64,000 nt of DNA from Sva-07 sp963707515 (GCA_963707515.1 CAVPQI010000001.1:992001-1056000); one strand, 5' to 3'. Counted from the first letter of the stretch, positions 16,407-25,792 are shown. Program-made: numbers and translations. The notes: generated by a model not told the origin, from the sequence alone.

Positions 16407-17420
16407 TCAGCCGGCGGTCCAGGCGAGCAGGTCGTCGGCCGACATCGTGTTGATGATCTTGTCGATCGGCACACCGCGCTCGGCGGCACGGTCGCAGCCG
16501 TGGGGCTGCCACTCGAGCTGACCGGTGGCGTGGGCGTCGGAATCGATCGAGAACCAGCAGTCGTACTCGATCGCCAGATCGAGCAACGGCCGCGGCGGGT
16601 CGAGCCGCTCCGGCCGGCAGTTGATCTCCACCGCCGTGCCGAACTGGGCGCAGGCGGCGAACACGTAGTCGGCGTCGAACTCGGACGGCGGCCGCTTGCC
16701 GATCATCCGGCCGGTGCAGTGCCCGAGGATGTCGACGTGCGGCGACGCCACCGCCAACAACATCCGCTCGGTCATCTGCGCCTTCTCCATCCGCAGCTTG
16801 GAGTGGACGCTGGCGACGACCACGTCGAGGCGGCTGAGCATGTCGTCGGACAGGTCCAGCGAGCCGTCCTCCAAGATGTCCACCTCCATGCCCGACAGGA
16901 TCCGGAAGTCGTGACCGGCCGCGGCGATGTCGGCGTTGACGGCGGCGATCTGCTCGAGCTGCTCCGCGAGGCGGTCCTCGTTGAGGCCGTGAGCGATGGT
17001 CAACCGAGCGGAGTGGTCGGTCTGCACCATGTACTCGTGACCGAGAGCGATCGCCGCCGCCGCCATGGCCTCGATGGGCGCGCCGCCGTCACTCCACGTC
17101 GAGTGCAGGTGACAATCGCCCTTCAGCGCATCGCGGTACACCTGCCCCTCGGGGGTGATCGGCACCTTCGAGTCGGCCTCCAGCTTGACGAGGTAGGCGG
17201 GTGTCTTGCCGGCGAGGGCGTCGGCGATCACCGCCGCCGTCGATGATCCGATGCCCTCGAGTTCGGTGAGGGTGTTGTTGGCGGCGCGTGCCGCGAGCTC
17301 GTCGGGCGGGGTCGCCCGGACCACGTCGAGCGCACGGATGAACGCCTTCGCCTTGAACCCCTTGTCGTGCGCCCGGTCGAGGTAGTGAACGACCCGCATC
17401 AGCGCCTGTTCGGGTGTCAT
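16407..17420 (-). CDS. Helix-hairpin-helix plus PHP domain phosphoesterase (PolX-like, no polymerase palm)
   Basis: The 337-residue protein has an N-terminal HhH/8-kDa-like region (KAFIRALDVVR, ELEGIGSSTAAVIADAL) as in PolX. It is followed directly by a PHP domain with GDCHLHSTWSDG, QTDHSARL, GMEVDIL, VVASVHSKL, DILGHCTG, EINCRP and SIDSDAH. All metal ligands expected for PHP are present. The nucleotidyltransferase palm of true DNA polymerase X, normally between these parts, is missing. The protein may be a 3'-phosphoesterase or exonuclease acting on DNA, or a histidinol-phosphatase-like enzyme. The ATG at 17420 is preferred; upstream in-frame sequence is tandem-repeat-derived. Confidence 0.82.
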   Translation of the reverse strand: MTPEQALMRVVHYLDRAHDKGFKAKAFIRALDVVRATPPDELAARAANNTLTELEGIGSSTAAVIADALAGKTPAYLVKLEADSKVPITPEGQVYRDALKGDCHLHSTWSDGGAPIEAMAAAAIALGHEYMVQTDHSARLTIAHGLNEDRLAEQLEQIAAVNADIAAAGHDFRILSGMEVDILEDGSLDLSDDMLSRLDVVVASVHSKLRMEKAQMTERMLLAVASPHVDILGHCTGRMIGKRPPSEFDADYVFAACAQFGTAVEINCRPERLDPPRPLLDLAIEYDCWFSIDSDAHATGQLEWQPHGCDRAAERGVPIDKIINTMSADDLLAWTAG

Positions 17421-17650
17421 CGGGCCGATCGTATCCGCCGCCCGACCACCGCTCCCGTTGCCCGCCGCTCGCCCACTGCTCGCCCACCGCTCGCCCGCCG
17501 CTCGTCCATCGCTCGCCATCGCTCGGCCCACTGCTCGCCCGCTGGCGTCGGAATCGGACGACGTTGCGGACGATCGACCGCCGGCGTCACCCAACGGGTT
17601 GGCGGCGGCGGCACCCCGGCCCGTGCGGTGTCGATAGCCTCGGGCGACGC

Positions 17651-18739
17651 ATGGAACGCTTCGGCCTGGTCGGTCTCCCCAACGCGGGCAAGAGCTCGCT
17701 GTACAACGCGCTGACCGGGGGTGGCGCGCTGGCCGCGCCGTATCCGTTCGCCACGAAGGACCCCAACATCGGCGTCGCCCGGGTGCCCGACGATCGCCTC
17801 GACCGCCTCGCCGAGATGTCGAAGTCGAAGCAGACGATCCACGCCCAGGTCGAGGTCGTCGACATCGGCGGGCTCGTCGAGGGCGCCAGCAAGGGTGAGG
17901 GCCTCGGCAACAAGTTCCTCGCCAACATCCGCGAGGTCGACGCCATCGTGTTCGTCCTGCGGGCGTTCGTCAACGACGACATCACCGGGCCGTCGGACCC
18001 GCTCGAGCACCTGCGCGTCGTCGAGCTCGAGCTCGCCCTCGCCGACCTCGAGACGGTCGAGAAGCGCCTCCACCAGACGCAGCGCCAGGCAAAGCTGGAC
18101 AAGGGCGCCGGCGAGGAGGCGAAGGCGCTGCAGGTCGCCTACGACGCCCTGGCGGAAGGGCTGCCGCTGTACCGGGCCGGGCTCAGCGACGACGTCCGCG
18201 ACGCACTCGCCCCCTACTTCTTGCTGACCAACCGCCGGGTGCTGGCCGTCGTCAACGTCGGTGAGGACGACATCGAATCGATCCCCGAGAAGGAGGCGCT
18301 CGTCGCCGGCGAGTTCAACAACGCCGGCGACAACGTCGAAGTGATCGGGATGTGCGTGCAGCTCGAGGCGGAGGCCGCGGCGATCGAGGACCCGGTCGAG
18401 CGGGCCGAGATCCTCGAAGGGTTCGGTCTCGGTGAGGGTGCGCTGTTCCGGATGGTTCGCAGCGCCTACCACCTGCTCGGACTGCGCACGTACTTCACGA
18501 CCGGGGAGAAGGAGTCGCGGGCGTGGACGTTCTACGCCGGCTCGACGGCGCCGGTGTGTGCGGGACGCATCCACACCGACTTCCAGCGCGGCTTCATCCG
18601 TGCCGAGGTCATCCAGTGGGACGAGCTGCTCGCGCTCGGGTCGTGGAACGCCGCCAAGGACGCCGGCAAGATGCGCGTCGAAGGCAAGGACTACGTCGCC
18701 CAGGACGGCGACGTGATGGAGTTCCGCTTCAACGTGTGA
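17651..18739 (+). CDS. ychF: YchF/OLA1 ribosome-binding ATPase
   Basis: The 362-residue protein is full length. G1 is GLPNAGKSSLYNALT, the switch region has VVDIGGLVEGASKGEGLGNKFL, and the base-specificity motif is NVGE in place of NKxD, the change that gives YchF/OLA1 proteins ATP rather than GTP preference. A central coiled-coil hairpin (residues about 130-190) and a C-terminal TGS domain (TFYAGSTAPVCAGRIHTDFQRGFIRAEV) complete the family layout. It binds ribosomes and affects translation and stress responses. The upstream 230 bases hold only short CTCGCCC-type repeats. Confidence 0.96.
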   Translation: MERFGLVGLPNAGKSSLYNALTGGGALAAPYPFATKDPNIGVARVPDDRLDRLAEMSKSKQTIHAQVEVVDIGGLVEGASKGEGLGNKFLANIREVDAIVFVLRAFVNDDITGPSDPLEHLRVVELELALADLETVEKRLHQTQRQAKLDKGAGEEAKALQVAYDALAEGLPLYRAGLSDDVRDALAPYFLLTNRRVLAVVNVGEDDIESIPEKEALVAGEFNNAGDNVEVIGMCVQLEAEAAAIEDPVERAEILEGFGLGEGALFRMVRSAYHLLGLRTYFTTGEKESRAWTFYAGSTAPVCAGRIHTDFQRGFIRAEVIQWDELLALGSWNAAKDAGKMRVEGKDYVAQDGDVMEFRFNV

Positions 18740-18772
18740 CCGGCGCCGCGTGACATCGGGCGTTACATCAAT

Positions 18773-18805
18773 CGTTACATCAGGGGTCTGACCCCTGATG
18801 TAACG
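18773..18805. repeat. Perfect 33-bp palindrome, GGGGTC-T-GACCCC hairpin family
   Basis: The arms CGTTACATCAGGGGTC and GACCCCTGATGTAACG are perfect complements around a single T. The element lies 33 bases after the ychF stop codon and 16 bases before the next start. It could act as a terminator hairpin, but the sequence is shared with other intergenic sites in this window (23387, 46235, 49193, 62230), so it is better seen as a dispersed palindromic element. Confidence 0.85.
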
Positions 18806-18821
18806 CTCGTACGCTTTGCAC

Positions 18822-19967
18822 ATGCGCACGATCTTCGATGCCGAGCACGACGCGTTCCGGGAGTCCTTCGCTTCCTTCGTCGCCAAAGAGGCATCGCCGC
18901 ACTACCTCGAGTGGGAGAAGGCCGGGATCGCACCGCGCCAGCTCTTCTCGTCGGCTGGGCGATACGGCTTCACCGGCATGGCGGTCCCCGAGGAACACGG
19001 CGGCGGCGGCACCAGGGACTTCCGCTTCAACGCCATCATCAGCGAGGAGTTCAACGCCGTCGGCATCGGCGGCGCCGGGCTCGGCGTGACGTTGCACAAC
19101 GACATCTGCACGCCCTACTTCCTCGAGTACTGCACCGACGAACAGGCGGCGCGCTGGCTGCCCGGCATCGCCTCGGGCGAACTGATCACCGCCATCGCGA
19201 TGACCGAACCAGGCACCGGCTCCGACCTCGCCGGCATCGCCACCACCGCGATCCGCGACGGTGACGAGTACATCGTCAACGGCTCGAAGACGTTCATCAC
19301 CAACGGCATCAACTCCGACCTCGTCATCGTCGCGGCGAAGACCGACCCCAGCGCCCGCCACAGCGGACTGTCGCTGCTCGTCGTCGAACGCGGCATGGCC
19401 GGCTTCGAGCGCGGCCGCAACCTCGAGAAGATCGGCATGCACAGCCAGGACACCGCCGAGCTGTTCTTCACCGACGTCCGGGTGCCGGTCAGCAACCTCC
19501 TCGGCGACGAGGGCAAGGGCTTCTCCTACCTCGCCCACAACCTCGCCCAGGAGCGGCTCTCGATCGCCGTCGCCGGCGTGTCAGCGGCCCGGGCAGCCCT
19601 CACCTGGACGCTCGAGTACGTCGGCGAGCGGACCGCATTCGGGAAGTCGATCGGCACCTTCCAGAACACGAAGTTCGTGCTCGCCGAGGTGAAGACCGAA
19701 GTCGAGGTCACCCAGGCCTACGTCGACCAGTGCATCCTCGCCCTCAACGCCGGCACGCTCGACGCCGCGGGCGCGGCGCAGGCCAAGTACTGGGCGACCG
19801 ATCTGCAGAAGCGTGCCGCCGACCGTTGCCTGCAGCTGTTCGGCGGCTATGGCTACATGACCGAGTACCCGATCGCCCGCGCCTACGCCGACGCCCGTGT
19901 GACCTCGATCTACGGGGGCACCAACGAGGTGATGAAGTCGATCATCGCCAAATCGCTCGGGCTGTAA
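18822..19967 (+). CDS. Acyl-CoA dehydrogenase
   Basis: The protein has 381 residues, normal family length. Motifs are ITAIAMTEPGTGSDLAGIATTA (FAD/substrate loop), YIVNGSKTFITNG, the R of QERLSIAVAG, and the C-terminal QLFGGYGYMTEYPIARAYADARVTSIYGGTNEVMK. The catalytic glutamate of short- and medium-chain enzymes aligns with the YGGTNEVMK segment. It oxidises an acyl-CoA to the enoyl-CoA using FAD and passes electrons to ETF. It is monocistronic, bounded by a palindrome upstream and a repeat array downstream. Chain-length preference cannot be told. Confidence 0.93.
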   Translation: MRTIFDAEHDAFRESFASFVAKEASPHYLEWEKAGIAPRQLFSSAGRYGFTGMAVPEEHGGGGTRDFRFNAIISEEFNAVGIGGAGLGVTLHNDICTPYFLEYCTDEQAARWLPGIASGELITAIAMTEPGTGSDLAGIATTAIRDGDEYIVNGSKTFITNGINSDLVIVAAKTDPSARHSGLSLLVVERGMAGFERGRNLEKIGMHSQDTAELFFTDVRVPVSNLLGDEGKGFSYLAHNLAQERLSIAVAGVSAARAALTWTLEYVGERTAFGKSIGTFQNTKFVLAEVKTEVEVTQAYVDQCILALNAGTLDAAGAAQAKYWATDLQKRAADRCLQLFGGYGYMTEYPIARAYADARVTSIYGGTNEVMKSIIAKSLGL

Positions 19968-19973
19968 CTCCTT

Positions 19974-20238
19974 GTCGGGCCTCACCGCGGACGGGCGGTT
20001 GGCCACGGCTGGTCGACCCGACGCCGGCTCGTCGCTGGCGCTTCCCTCGCCGGCTGTAACGCTTTGTCGGGCCTCACCGCGGACGGGCGGTTGGCCACGG
20101 CTGGTCGGCCCGACGCCGGCTCGTCGCTGGCGGGCTGCCGAGTGGGCTGGAACGCTGTGTCAGGCCTCACCGCGGACGGGCGGTTGGCCACGGCTGGTCG
20201 GCCCGACGCCGGCTCGTCGCTGGCGGGCTGCCGAGTCG
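19974..20238. repeat. Tandem array of three 92-93 bp repeats with internal dyad
   Basis: Three copies begin at 19974, 20066 and 20159. Each contains GTCGGGCC or GTCAGGCC, then CTCACCGCGGACGGGCGGTT, then GGTCGGCCCGAC, so the ends of the unit pair (GTCGGGCC with GGCCCGAC). A diverged single copy sits at 46171. The array fills the gap between two genes on the same strand and has no believable coding sequence. Confidence 0.85.
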
Positions 20239-20263
20239 CGGCAGGATCTGGCACACTGCGAAC

Positions 20264-20617
20264 ATGGCTTGGTTGGTCAGCGACGCCCGGGTTCTGGCGT
20301 CGGCAGAACTGGCCGAATCCCGCGCCGCGTGCCGCAAGGGACTCCTCGGACGCGACGACGTCGAGGGCGCCTTCGTCATCGAGCCGTGCAAGTGGATCCA
20401 CACGATCGGGATGCGCTTCCCGATCGATGTCGCCTATCTCGATGCCGAAGGTGTGGTCGTCAAGACGTGCCAGATGTCGCGCCACCGACTCGGCGTCCCG
20501 GTCCGCCACGCCCACTTCGTCATCGAGGCGCGAGCTGGCGCCTTCGAGCGCTGGGGGCTGCGCGTCGGCGACGAGGTCGAGATCCGCTGTGAGTCGCCGA
20601 CCGAGCAGTCGGCGTGA
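20264..20617 (+). CDS. DUF192 family protein
   Basis: The 117-residue protein is a single DUF192 domain with the characteristic RKGLLGRDDV, the central WIHTIGMRFPIDVAYLD and the C-terminal FVIEARAGAFERWGLRVGDEV. The family is small and beta-rich and its biochemical role is unknown; many members are exported, but this one has no signal peptide. It begins just after the 92-bp repeat array and is followed by rsmI after 28 bases. Confidence 0.88.
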   Translation: MAWLVSDARVLASAELAESRAACRKGLLGRDDVEGAFVIEPCKWIHTIGMRFPIDVAYLDAEGVVVKTCQMSRHRLGVPVRHAHFVIEARAGAFERWGLRVGDEVEIRCESPTEQSA

Positions 20618-20645
20618 GCCCGGCACGGCGCGCGGGGACCGAACC

Positions 20646-21533
20646 GTGAGCACCCTCTGGCTCGTGGCCACTCCGATCGGCAACCTCGGCGACCTCCCGC
20701 CCCGCGCCATCGAGGTCCTGCGCGACGTCGCCCTGATCTGTTGCGAGGACACCCGCCGCACCGCTCCCCTCCTCCGCCACGCCGGCATCCACGCCGAACG
20801 GCTCGCCGTCTGCAACGACCACACCGAGGTGTTGCGGATCCGCGAGGTGCTCGACGTCTTGTCGTCGGGTCGCGGCGTCGCCATCGTCAGCGACGCCGGC
20901 ACCCCCGGCATCTCCGATCCCGGCGAACGGATCGTGCGCGCCGTGATCGACGCCGGCCACACGGTCAGCGCCGTCCCGGGGCCGAGTGCGGCGATCATGG
21001 CGATCACGATCAGCGGATTGCCGGCAGAGCGATTCGTGTTCGAGGGATTCCTGCCGCGGAAGGGGGCCGACCGGACCAGACGCCTCGCCGAGATCGCCAG
21101 CGAGCGGCGGACGATCGTCGTCTACGAAGCACCGCACCGGATCGAGCGCACGCTCGACGATCTCCGCGCGACGTGCGGAGATGATCGAATGATCGTCGTG
21201 ACGCGGGAACTGACGAAGCTGCACGAGGAGGTCGTGCGCGGCCGTCTGGGAGACATCGACATCGGCGCGCCGCGCGGTGAGTACGTCGTCGTGCTCGCCG
21301 GTCGACCCACCGGCGACGAGCCGGCCACCGACGAAGCCGTGCGCGCCGCGCTGCGGATCGAGCTCGGTGAGGGCGCATCGACCCGCGATGCCGCGGCAAG
21401 CGTCGCCACGTCGCTCGGACGCGCCAAGCGCGAGGTGTACGAGCTGGCCCTCGCGTTGCACGCCCCGAGCCGTGCCGACATGCACGCGGACGCGGCCGGC
21501 GACGTCGATCACCGAGTGGACGGACCGCGATGA
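20646..21533 (+). CDS. rsmI: 16S rRNA (cytidine-2'-O)-methyltransferase RsmI
   Basis: This 295-residue protein carries the tetrapyrrole-methylase-type fold of RsmI: LVATPIGNLGDLPPRAIEVL at the N-terminus, CEDTRRTAPLL, SDAGTPGISDPG (SAM binding), VPGPSAAIMAI, FEGFLPRKGADR and YEAPHRIERTLDDL. It 2'-O-methylates C1402 of 16S rRNA. The GTG at 20646 starts the conserved STLWLVATPIGN. The last 20 residues are a weakly conserved tail. The next gene overlaps by four bases. rsmI near metG and tatD is a conserved actinobacterial arrangement. Confidence 0.95.
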   Translation: MSTLWLVATPIGNLGDLPPRAIEVLRDVALICCEDTRRTAPLLRHAGIHAERLAVCNDHTEVLRIREVLDVLSSGRGVAIVSDAGTPGISDPGERIVRAVIDAGHTVSAVPGPSAAIMAITISGLPAERFVFEGFLPRKGADRTRRLAEIASERRTIVVYEAPHRIERTLDDLRATCGDDRMIVVTRELTKLHEEVVRGRLGDIDIGAPRGEYVVVLAGRPTGDEPATDEAVRAALRIELGEGASTRDAAASVATSLGRAKREVYELALALHAPSRADMHADAAGDVDHRVDGPR

Positions 21534-22363
21534 GCGAGTACGTCGGTGTCGCCAGCGCCGGGCCGAGCGCCGCCTTCTTCGACCTCGACCGGACGCTGAT
21601 CTCGGGCTCGTCCGCATTCACGCTCGCCCTCCAGGCGCGCAAAGCCGGCCTGATCCCCAACGTCGAGTTCGTCCGCGACGCCGCGGGCGCCGTCACGTTC
21701 AAGATGTTCGGCGCCAGCGACGACACGACCGAGGCGGTCAAGGCGCGGGTCCTCAAGGCGGTCACCGGGATGTTGCAGAGCGATCTGCAGGCGATCAACG
21801 CCGAGGTCCTGCCTCGGCTCCTCGCCCGGTTGCGTCCCGAGGCACGGCGCCTCCTCGACCGCCACCGCCACGCCGGACGTGACACGTTCATCGTCTCCGC
21901 CGCCCCCCAGGAGGTCGTCGAGCCGCTGGCCCACGCCCTCGGCATGACGTCGGGAATCGGCACCCGCAGTCACGTCGTCGACGGGCGGTACACCGGTGAG
22001 CTCGACGGGCCGTTCTGCTACGGCGAGGGCAAGGTCACGGCGATGCGCGAGCTCGCCAACTGGAACGGCTACGACCTGCGGCAGTGCTACGCCTACAGCG
22101 ACTCGGCGAGCGACCTGCCGATGCTCGAAGCGGTCGGCCATCCCGTCGCCGTCAACCCCGACGCCCGCCTCGAACGCCACGCCCGGATGAACGGCTGGCC
22201 GATCGTCATCTTCAGTCAGCAGACGAAGTCGGTGATCCGCCGCACCGCCGCCTCGGTGGGCACGATCGGCATTGCCGGTGCCAGCTTCGCCGCCGGCGCC
22301 GCCGTCACCCGGATGCGTCTGGCGCCGAAGCGGCCGACCCGCTTCACCCGCTTCACCCGCTGA
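21530..22363 (+). CDS. HAD-IB family hydrolase (SerB/CicA-like)
   Basis: The 277-residue protein has HAD motif I as FFDLDRTLISGSS (DxDxT), motif II in TFIVSAA, a conserved lysine in GEGK and motif IV YAYSDSASDLPMLEAVG, followed by PVAVNPDARLERHA. This is the HAD-IB subfamily that includes phosphoserine phosphatase and CicA-type membrane-associated phosphatases. The hydrophobic, basic C-terminus (GIAGASFAAGAAVTRMRLAP) may associate with the membrane. ATGA overlap with rsmI suggests co-translation. The substrate is unknown. Confidence 0.87.
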   Translation: MSEYVGVASAGPSAAFFDLDRTLISGSSAFTLALQARKAGLIPNVEFVRDAAGAVTFKMFGASDDTTEAVKARVLKAVTGMLQSDLQAINAEVLPRLLARLRPEARRLLDRHRHAGRDTFIVSAAPQEVVEPLAHALGMTSGIGTRSHVVDGRYTGELDGPFCYGEGKVTAMRELANWNGYDLRQCYAYSDSASDLPMLEAVGHPVAVNPDARLERHARMNGWPIVIFSQQTKSVIRRTAASVGTIGIAGASFAAGAAVTRMRLAPKRPTRFTRFTR

Positions 22364-22441
22364 GCCGGAGCCGGCGAGCCCGGGCCGGAAGTGGGCCGAC
22401 CCGCGCGTCGCCGCGGTGCGTGGCATCGCCCCGGGTTCGGG

Positions 22442-23344
22442 TCAGCCGGGCGGGTCGCCGGCGGGTGGACGCGGGGCGAGTGCGAGCTGGCGGCTCTGGG
22501 CGACGAGCGTGCCGTCGACGTCCCAGATCTCGCCCTCCTCGTCGAGCATCCCGTCCTGGATGAAGCGCGAGCGGAACTCGCAGCGCAGCGGCCCGGGAGC
22601 GGGCACGGCACGGATGTGCACGGTCAGCTCGACCGTCGGCACCCAGGCGACGGGCAGGTCGGTGTTGAACACCGCGGGCGGAAATGCATCGGCGACGAGC
22701 AACAGGGCGATGGCGTCGATCGGCTCGCTGTCGACGAAGTCGAACCAGCCGCGGATCCGGGGGATCCCGGTCTTGCGGCCGCTGCGGAAGCCGTCGTCGT
22801 CGGGATGGAGGCGCACCGCCAGCCGACGGAACATCTCCGGTCGGGGCCCTTCGGACGACTCCGGCGGCGAGCTGCAGTCGTCGTACGACGGGATCTCGGG
22901 CGGACCGTCGAGGGTGAAGCTCGGGCCGCCGGGGGTCTGGTCGCCGAACGTGCCGATCAGGCGCAACACCTCGCCGTGCGCCATCGAGAGACTCGCCGTC
23001 GCCGTGGCGAAGCGGCGACCCGAGCGCACCACCGACACGTCGATCGTGCACTCGCCCGCCGGTGCGGGGCGCAGGTAGTGCGCGGTCAGCGTCACCGGCG
23101 GCCGGCCGGTCGTCTCGGCCATCGCCCGTCCGGCGATCGCCAGCAGGTACCCGCCGTTGGCGTTGCCGCCGATGTCCCAGCCCTGCTTCACCTCGCCGAC
23201 GAAGCGGACCGAGCCTTCGCCCGGCGACCGGTCGTCGCTGGCCGTCGCCACCCGCGTCACTCGCGTCGCCTCGGCGAACGCGCTCCCCGGACCTGTGCTC
23301 GACTCGGCCATCGCGGCAACGTAGCGCATGGTCGGTTCAAACAT
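22442..23344 (-). CDS. Acyl-CoA thioesterase family protein (double hotdog)
   Basis: The protein has 300 residues. The first hotdog contains VKQGWDIGGNANGGYLLAIAGRAM and TLTAHYLRPAPAGECTIDVSVVRSGRRFATATASL. The second contains DLPVAWVPTVELTVHIRA and ends in DVDGTLVAQSRQLALAPR, the TesB-like ending. It probably hydrolyses acyl-CoA thioesters in the cytoplasm. The ATG at 23344 was chosen over one at 23311 because GAGAGG sits seven bases upstream. It is divergent from metG, with a perfect palindrome in the gap. Confidence 0.87.
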   Translation of the reverse strand: MFEPTMRYVAAMAESSTGPGSAFAEATRVTRVATASDDRSPGEGSVRFVGEVKQGWDIGGNANGGYLLAIAGRAMAETTGRPPVTLTAHYLRPAPAGECTIDVSVVRSGRRFATATASLSMAHGEVLRLIGTFGDQTPGGPSFTLDGPPEIPSYDDCSSPPESSEGPRPEMFRRLAVRLHPDDDGFRSGRKTGIPRIRGWFDFVDSEPIDAIALLLVADAFPPAVFNTDLPVAWVPTVELTVHIRAVPAPGPLRCEFRSRFIQDGMLDEEGEIWDVDGTLVAQSRQLALAPRPPAGDPPG

Positions 23345-23386
23345 AGAACGCCTCTCGGGCACACCCACGAAGGGCAGCACCGAGGG

Positions 23387-23419
23387 CGTTACAACAGGGG
23401 TCTGACCCCTGTTGTAACG
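23387..23419. repeat. Perfect 33-bp palindrome, GGGGTC-T-GACCCC hairpin family
   Basis: The arms CGTTACAACAGGGGTC and GACCCCTGTTGTAACG are perfect complements. Compared with the copy at 18773 one base in each arm differs in a compensatory way (ATC/GAT against AAC/GTT). It lies between divergent genes, where a terminator is not expected. Confidence 0.85.
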
Positions 23420-23484
23420 GATGCGGGCGCACGGGGAGCGCAAGTCATGGCCGGAGCAAACGCTCCAACCTCTAACGTGCAGAC

Positions 23485-25014
23485 GTGGCCCGGTTCTACC
23501 TCACCACCCCGATCTACTACGTCAACGCGGAGCCCCACCTCGGCCACGCGTACACGACGATCGTCGGTGACGCGCTCACTCGCTGGCACCGGCTGCTCGG
23601 CGACGACGTCCTCTTCCTCACCGGCACCGACGAGCACGGCCTCAAGATCCAGCAGACGGCCGAGGCGGCGGGCGTCACCCCGAAGGAATTCACCGACAGC
23701 ATCGCCCCGAAGTTCGAAGAGGCGTGGAAAAGGCTGAACATCGCCAACGACGACTTCATCCGCACCACCGAACCGCGCCACCGCGCCGCCGTCGAGGAGA
23801 TCCTCCAGCGCTGCTACGACGCCGGCGACATCGAGCTCGACACGTTCGCCGGCAAGTACTGCGTTGCCTGCGAGGAGTACTACAGCGACGACGAGCTGGT
23901 CACGGTCGACGGGCCCGACGGGCCGATCGACGACTGCTGCCCGATCCACTTCCGACCGGTCGAGTACTTCGAGGAGGAGAACTATTTCTTCCGTCTCTCG
24001 CGGTTCGAGGACCGACTGCTCGACTGGTACGCCGCCCACCCGACGGCGATGAAGCCCGAACACCGCGGCAACGAGGCACTCGGCCTGATCCGCGGCGGTC
24101 TGCGCGACTTCTCGATCAGCCGCACGTCGCTCGAATGGGGCATCCCGCTGCCGTGGGATCCGAAGCACGTCACCTACGTGTGGTTCGACGCGCTCACCAA
24201 CTACCTGACCGCCGCCGGTTTCGGCGACGGCACCGACCGCTACCGCGACTGGTGGCCGGTCGACGTCCACCTGATCGGCAAGGACATCGTCCGCCAGCAC
24301 TGCGTCTACTGGCCGGCGATGCTGATGTCGGCCGGGATCGACCTCCCCAAGAGCTGGGCGATCGGTGGCTGGCTGTTGAGCGACGGCGCCAAGATGAGCA
24401 AGACCGCCGGCAACGTCGTCGACCCGCTCGACCTCGTCGACGAGGTCGGGCTCGACGGGTTCCGCTACTACGTGCTCGCCGACACCGCCTACGGCAACGA
24501 CGGCGACTTCAGCATCGACGGGTTCACCGCGCGCTACAACAGCGACCTCGCCAACAACCTCGGCAACCTCGTCGCCCGCGTCGCCACCGTGGTCGCCAAG
24601 AAGTGCGACGGGCTCGGCACGGCACCCGCCGCCGACAGCGCGCTCGCCCCGGCCGCAGCGACGGCACTCGCCGAGGCGACGGCGCAGTGGGACAACGTCC
24701 AACCCAGCCGCGCCCTCGACGCGACCTGGCAGCTCGTCCGCGCCACCAATGCCCATCTCGAGACCAACGAGCCGTGGAAGGCCGAGCCCGGCCCCGGCGT
24801 CGACGCGACGATGGGCGACGCCCTCGAAGCGCTGCGCATCGTCGCCATCCTCGTCTCGCCGGCGATGCCCGACACGGCACAGGCCATCTGGGAGCGCATC
24901 GGCCTCACCGGCGCGGTCACCGACCAGCGCCTGCCCGACGCCGCCGCCTGGGGCCAGTACCAACCCGGCGCGGTCGTCACCAAGGGCGACGCCCTGTTCC
25001 CCCGCCTCACGTGA
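23485..25014 (+). CDS. metG: Methionyl-tRNA synthetase
   Basis: The 509-residue protein is a class I aminoacyl-tRNA synthetase for methionine. Signatures are FYLTTPIYYVNAEPHLGHAY (HIGH motif as HLGH), FLTGTDEHGLKIQQ, a zinc-knuckle region (CVACEEYY, then CCPIHF), the active-site WFDALTNYLTA, HLIGKDIVRQHCVYWPAML and the KMSKS motif as AKMSKTAGN. An alpha-helical anticodon domain fills the C-terminus; the optional C-terminal tRNA-binding domain is absent. It charges initiator and elongator tRNA-Met. The GTG at 23485 begins directly with the conserved sequence. The stop overlaps the tatD start (GTGA). Confidence 0.97.
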   Translation: MARFYLTTPIYYVNAEPHLGHAYTTIVGDALTRWHRLLGDDVLFLTGTDEHGLKIQQTAEAAGVTPKEFTDSIAPKFEEAWKRLNIANDDFIRTTEPRHRAAVEEILQRCYDAGDIELDTFAGKYCVACEEYYSDDELVTVDGPDGPIDDCCPIHFRPVEYFEEENYFFRLSRFEDRLLDWYAAHPTAMKPEHRGNEALGLIRGGLRDFSISRTSLEWGIPLPWDPKHVTYVWFDALTNYLTAAGFGDGTDRYRDWWPVDVHLIGKDIVRQHCVYWPAMLMSAGIDLPKSWAIGGWLLSDGAKMSKTAGNVVDPLDLVDEVGLDGFRYYVLADTAYGNDGDFSIDGFTARYNSDLANNLGNLVARVATVVAKKCDGLGTAPAADSALAPAAATALAEATAQWDNVQPSRALDATWQLVRATNAHLETNEPWKAEPGPGVDATMGDALEALRIVAILVSPAMPDTAQAIWERIGLTGAVTDQRLPDAAAWGQYQPGAVVTKGDALFPRLT

Positions 25015-25792
25015 GCGGATCCGTGACACCGAGCGACCTCCGATGGGTCGACTCGCACTGCCACGTGCACGACGCGCGGATCCCCGACGGCACGGCGGAT
25101 GCGGTCGCTGCGGCGGTGGCCGCCGGCGTGACGACGATGGTCTCCGTCGGCTGCGACCGACCGACATCAGAGGCGGCGATCGCCGCAGCCGCCGCCCATC
25201 CCGAGGTCCGAGCGACGGTCGGCCTGCACCCCCATGACGCCGTCCAGGGCGTCGACACGATCGTCGACCTCCTCTCGACGCCCGGCATCGTCGCCGTCGG
25301 CGAGGCCGGGCTGGACTACTACTACGACCACGCTCCGCGCGATGTTCAGCAGCGGGTGTTCGCCGAGCAGATCGAATTGGCGCATCGCCTCGGGCTCCCG
25401 CTGGTGATCCACACTCGCGACGCGTGGGACGACACGTTTGCCGCGCTCGGCGAGGCGGGTGTCCCCGATGACACCATCTTCCATTGCTTCACCGGCGGAC
25501 CCGACGAGGCCGGCGCGCCCTCGACATCGGCGCCGTGTTGTCCTTCTCGGGCATCGTCACGTTCAAGGGAGCCCCGGAAGTCCAGGCAGCGGCACGGATC
25601 TGTCCGATCGATCGGATGCTCGTCGAGACCGACAGCCCCTACCTCGCCCCGATCCCCCACCGCGGCAAGCCGAACCGTCCCGCCTGGGTCCCCCACGTGG
25701 GCCAGTTCATCGCCGACCTGCGCGACGTCCCCGTGGCCGACATCGCGGCCGCCACGAGCGCCAACGCGACGCGCCTGCTGCGCCTCGGCTGA
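25011..25792 (+). pseudogene. tatD: TatD family metal-dependent hydrolase, one frameshift
   Basis: The first frame (25011 to about 25512) encodes VDSHCHVHD (metal-binding HxH), TVGLHPHDA, VGEAGLDYYYD, VIHTRDAWDD and FHCFTGGPDEA. A second frame continues RRALDIGAVLSFSGIVTFK, then MLVETDSPYLAPIPHRGKPN and ends at 25792. Adding one base in the GGCC at about 25509-25512 joins them into a normal TatD of about 260 residues, a 3'-5' exonuclease/DNase of the amidohydrolase superfamily. All catalytic residues are conserved. The position between metG and the rpfB slot is the conserved actinobacterial one, so a base-calling deletion is more likely than loss. Confidence 0.85.
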
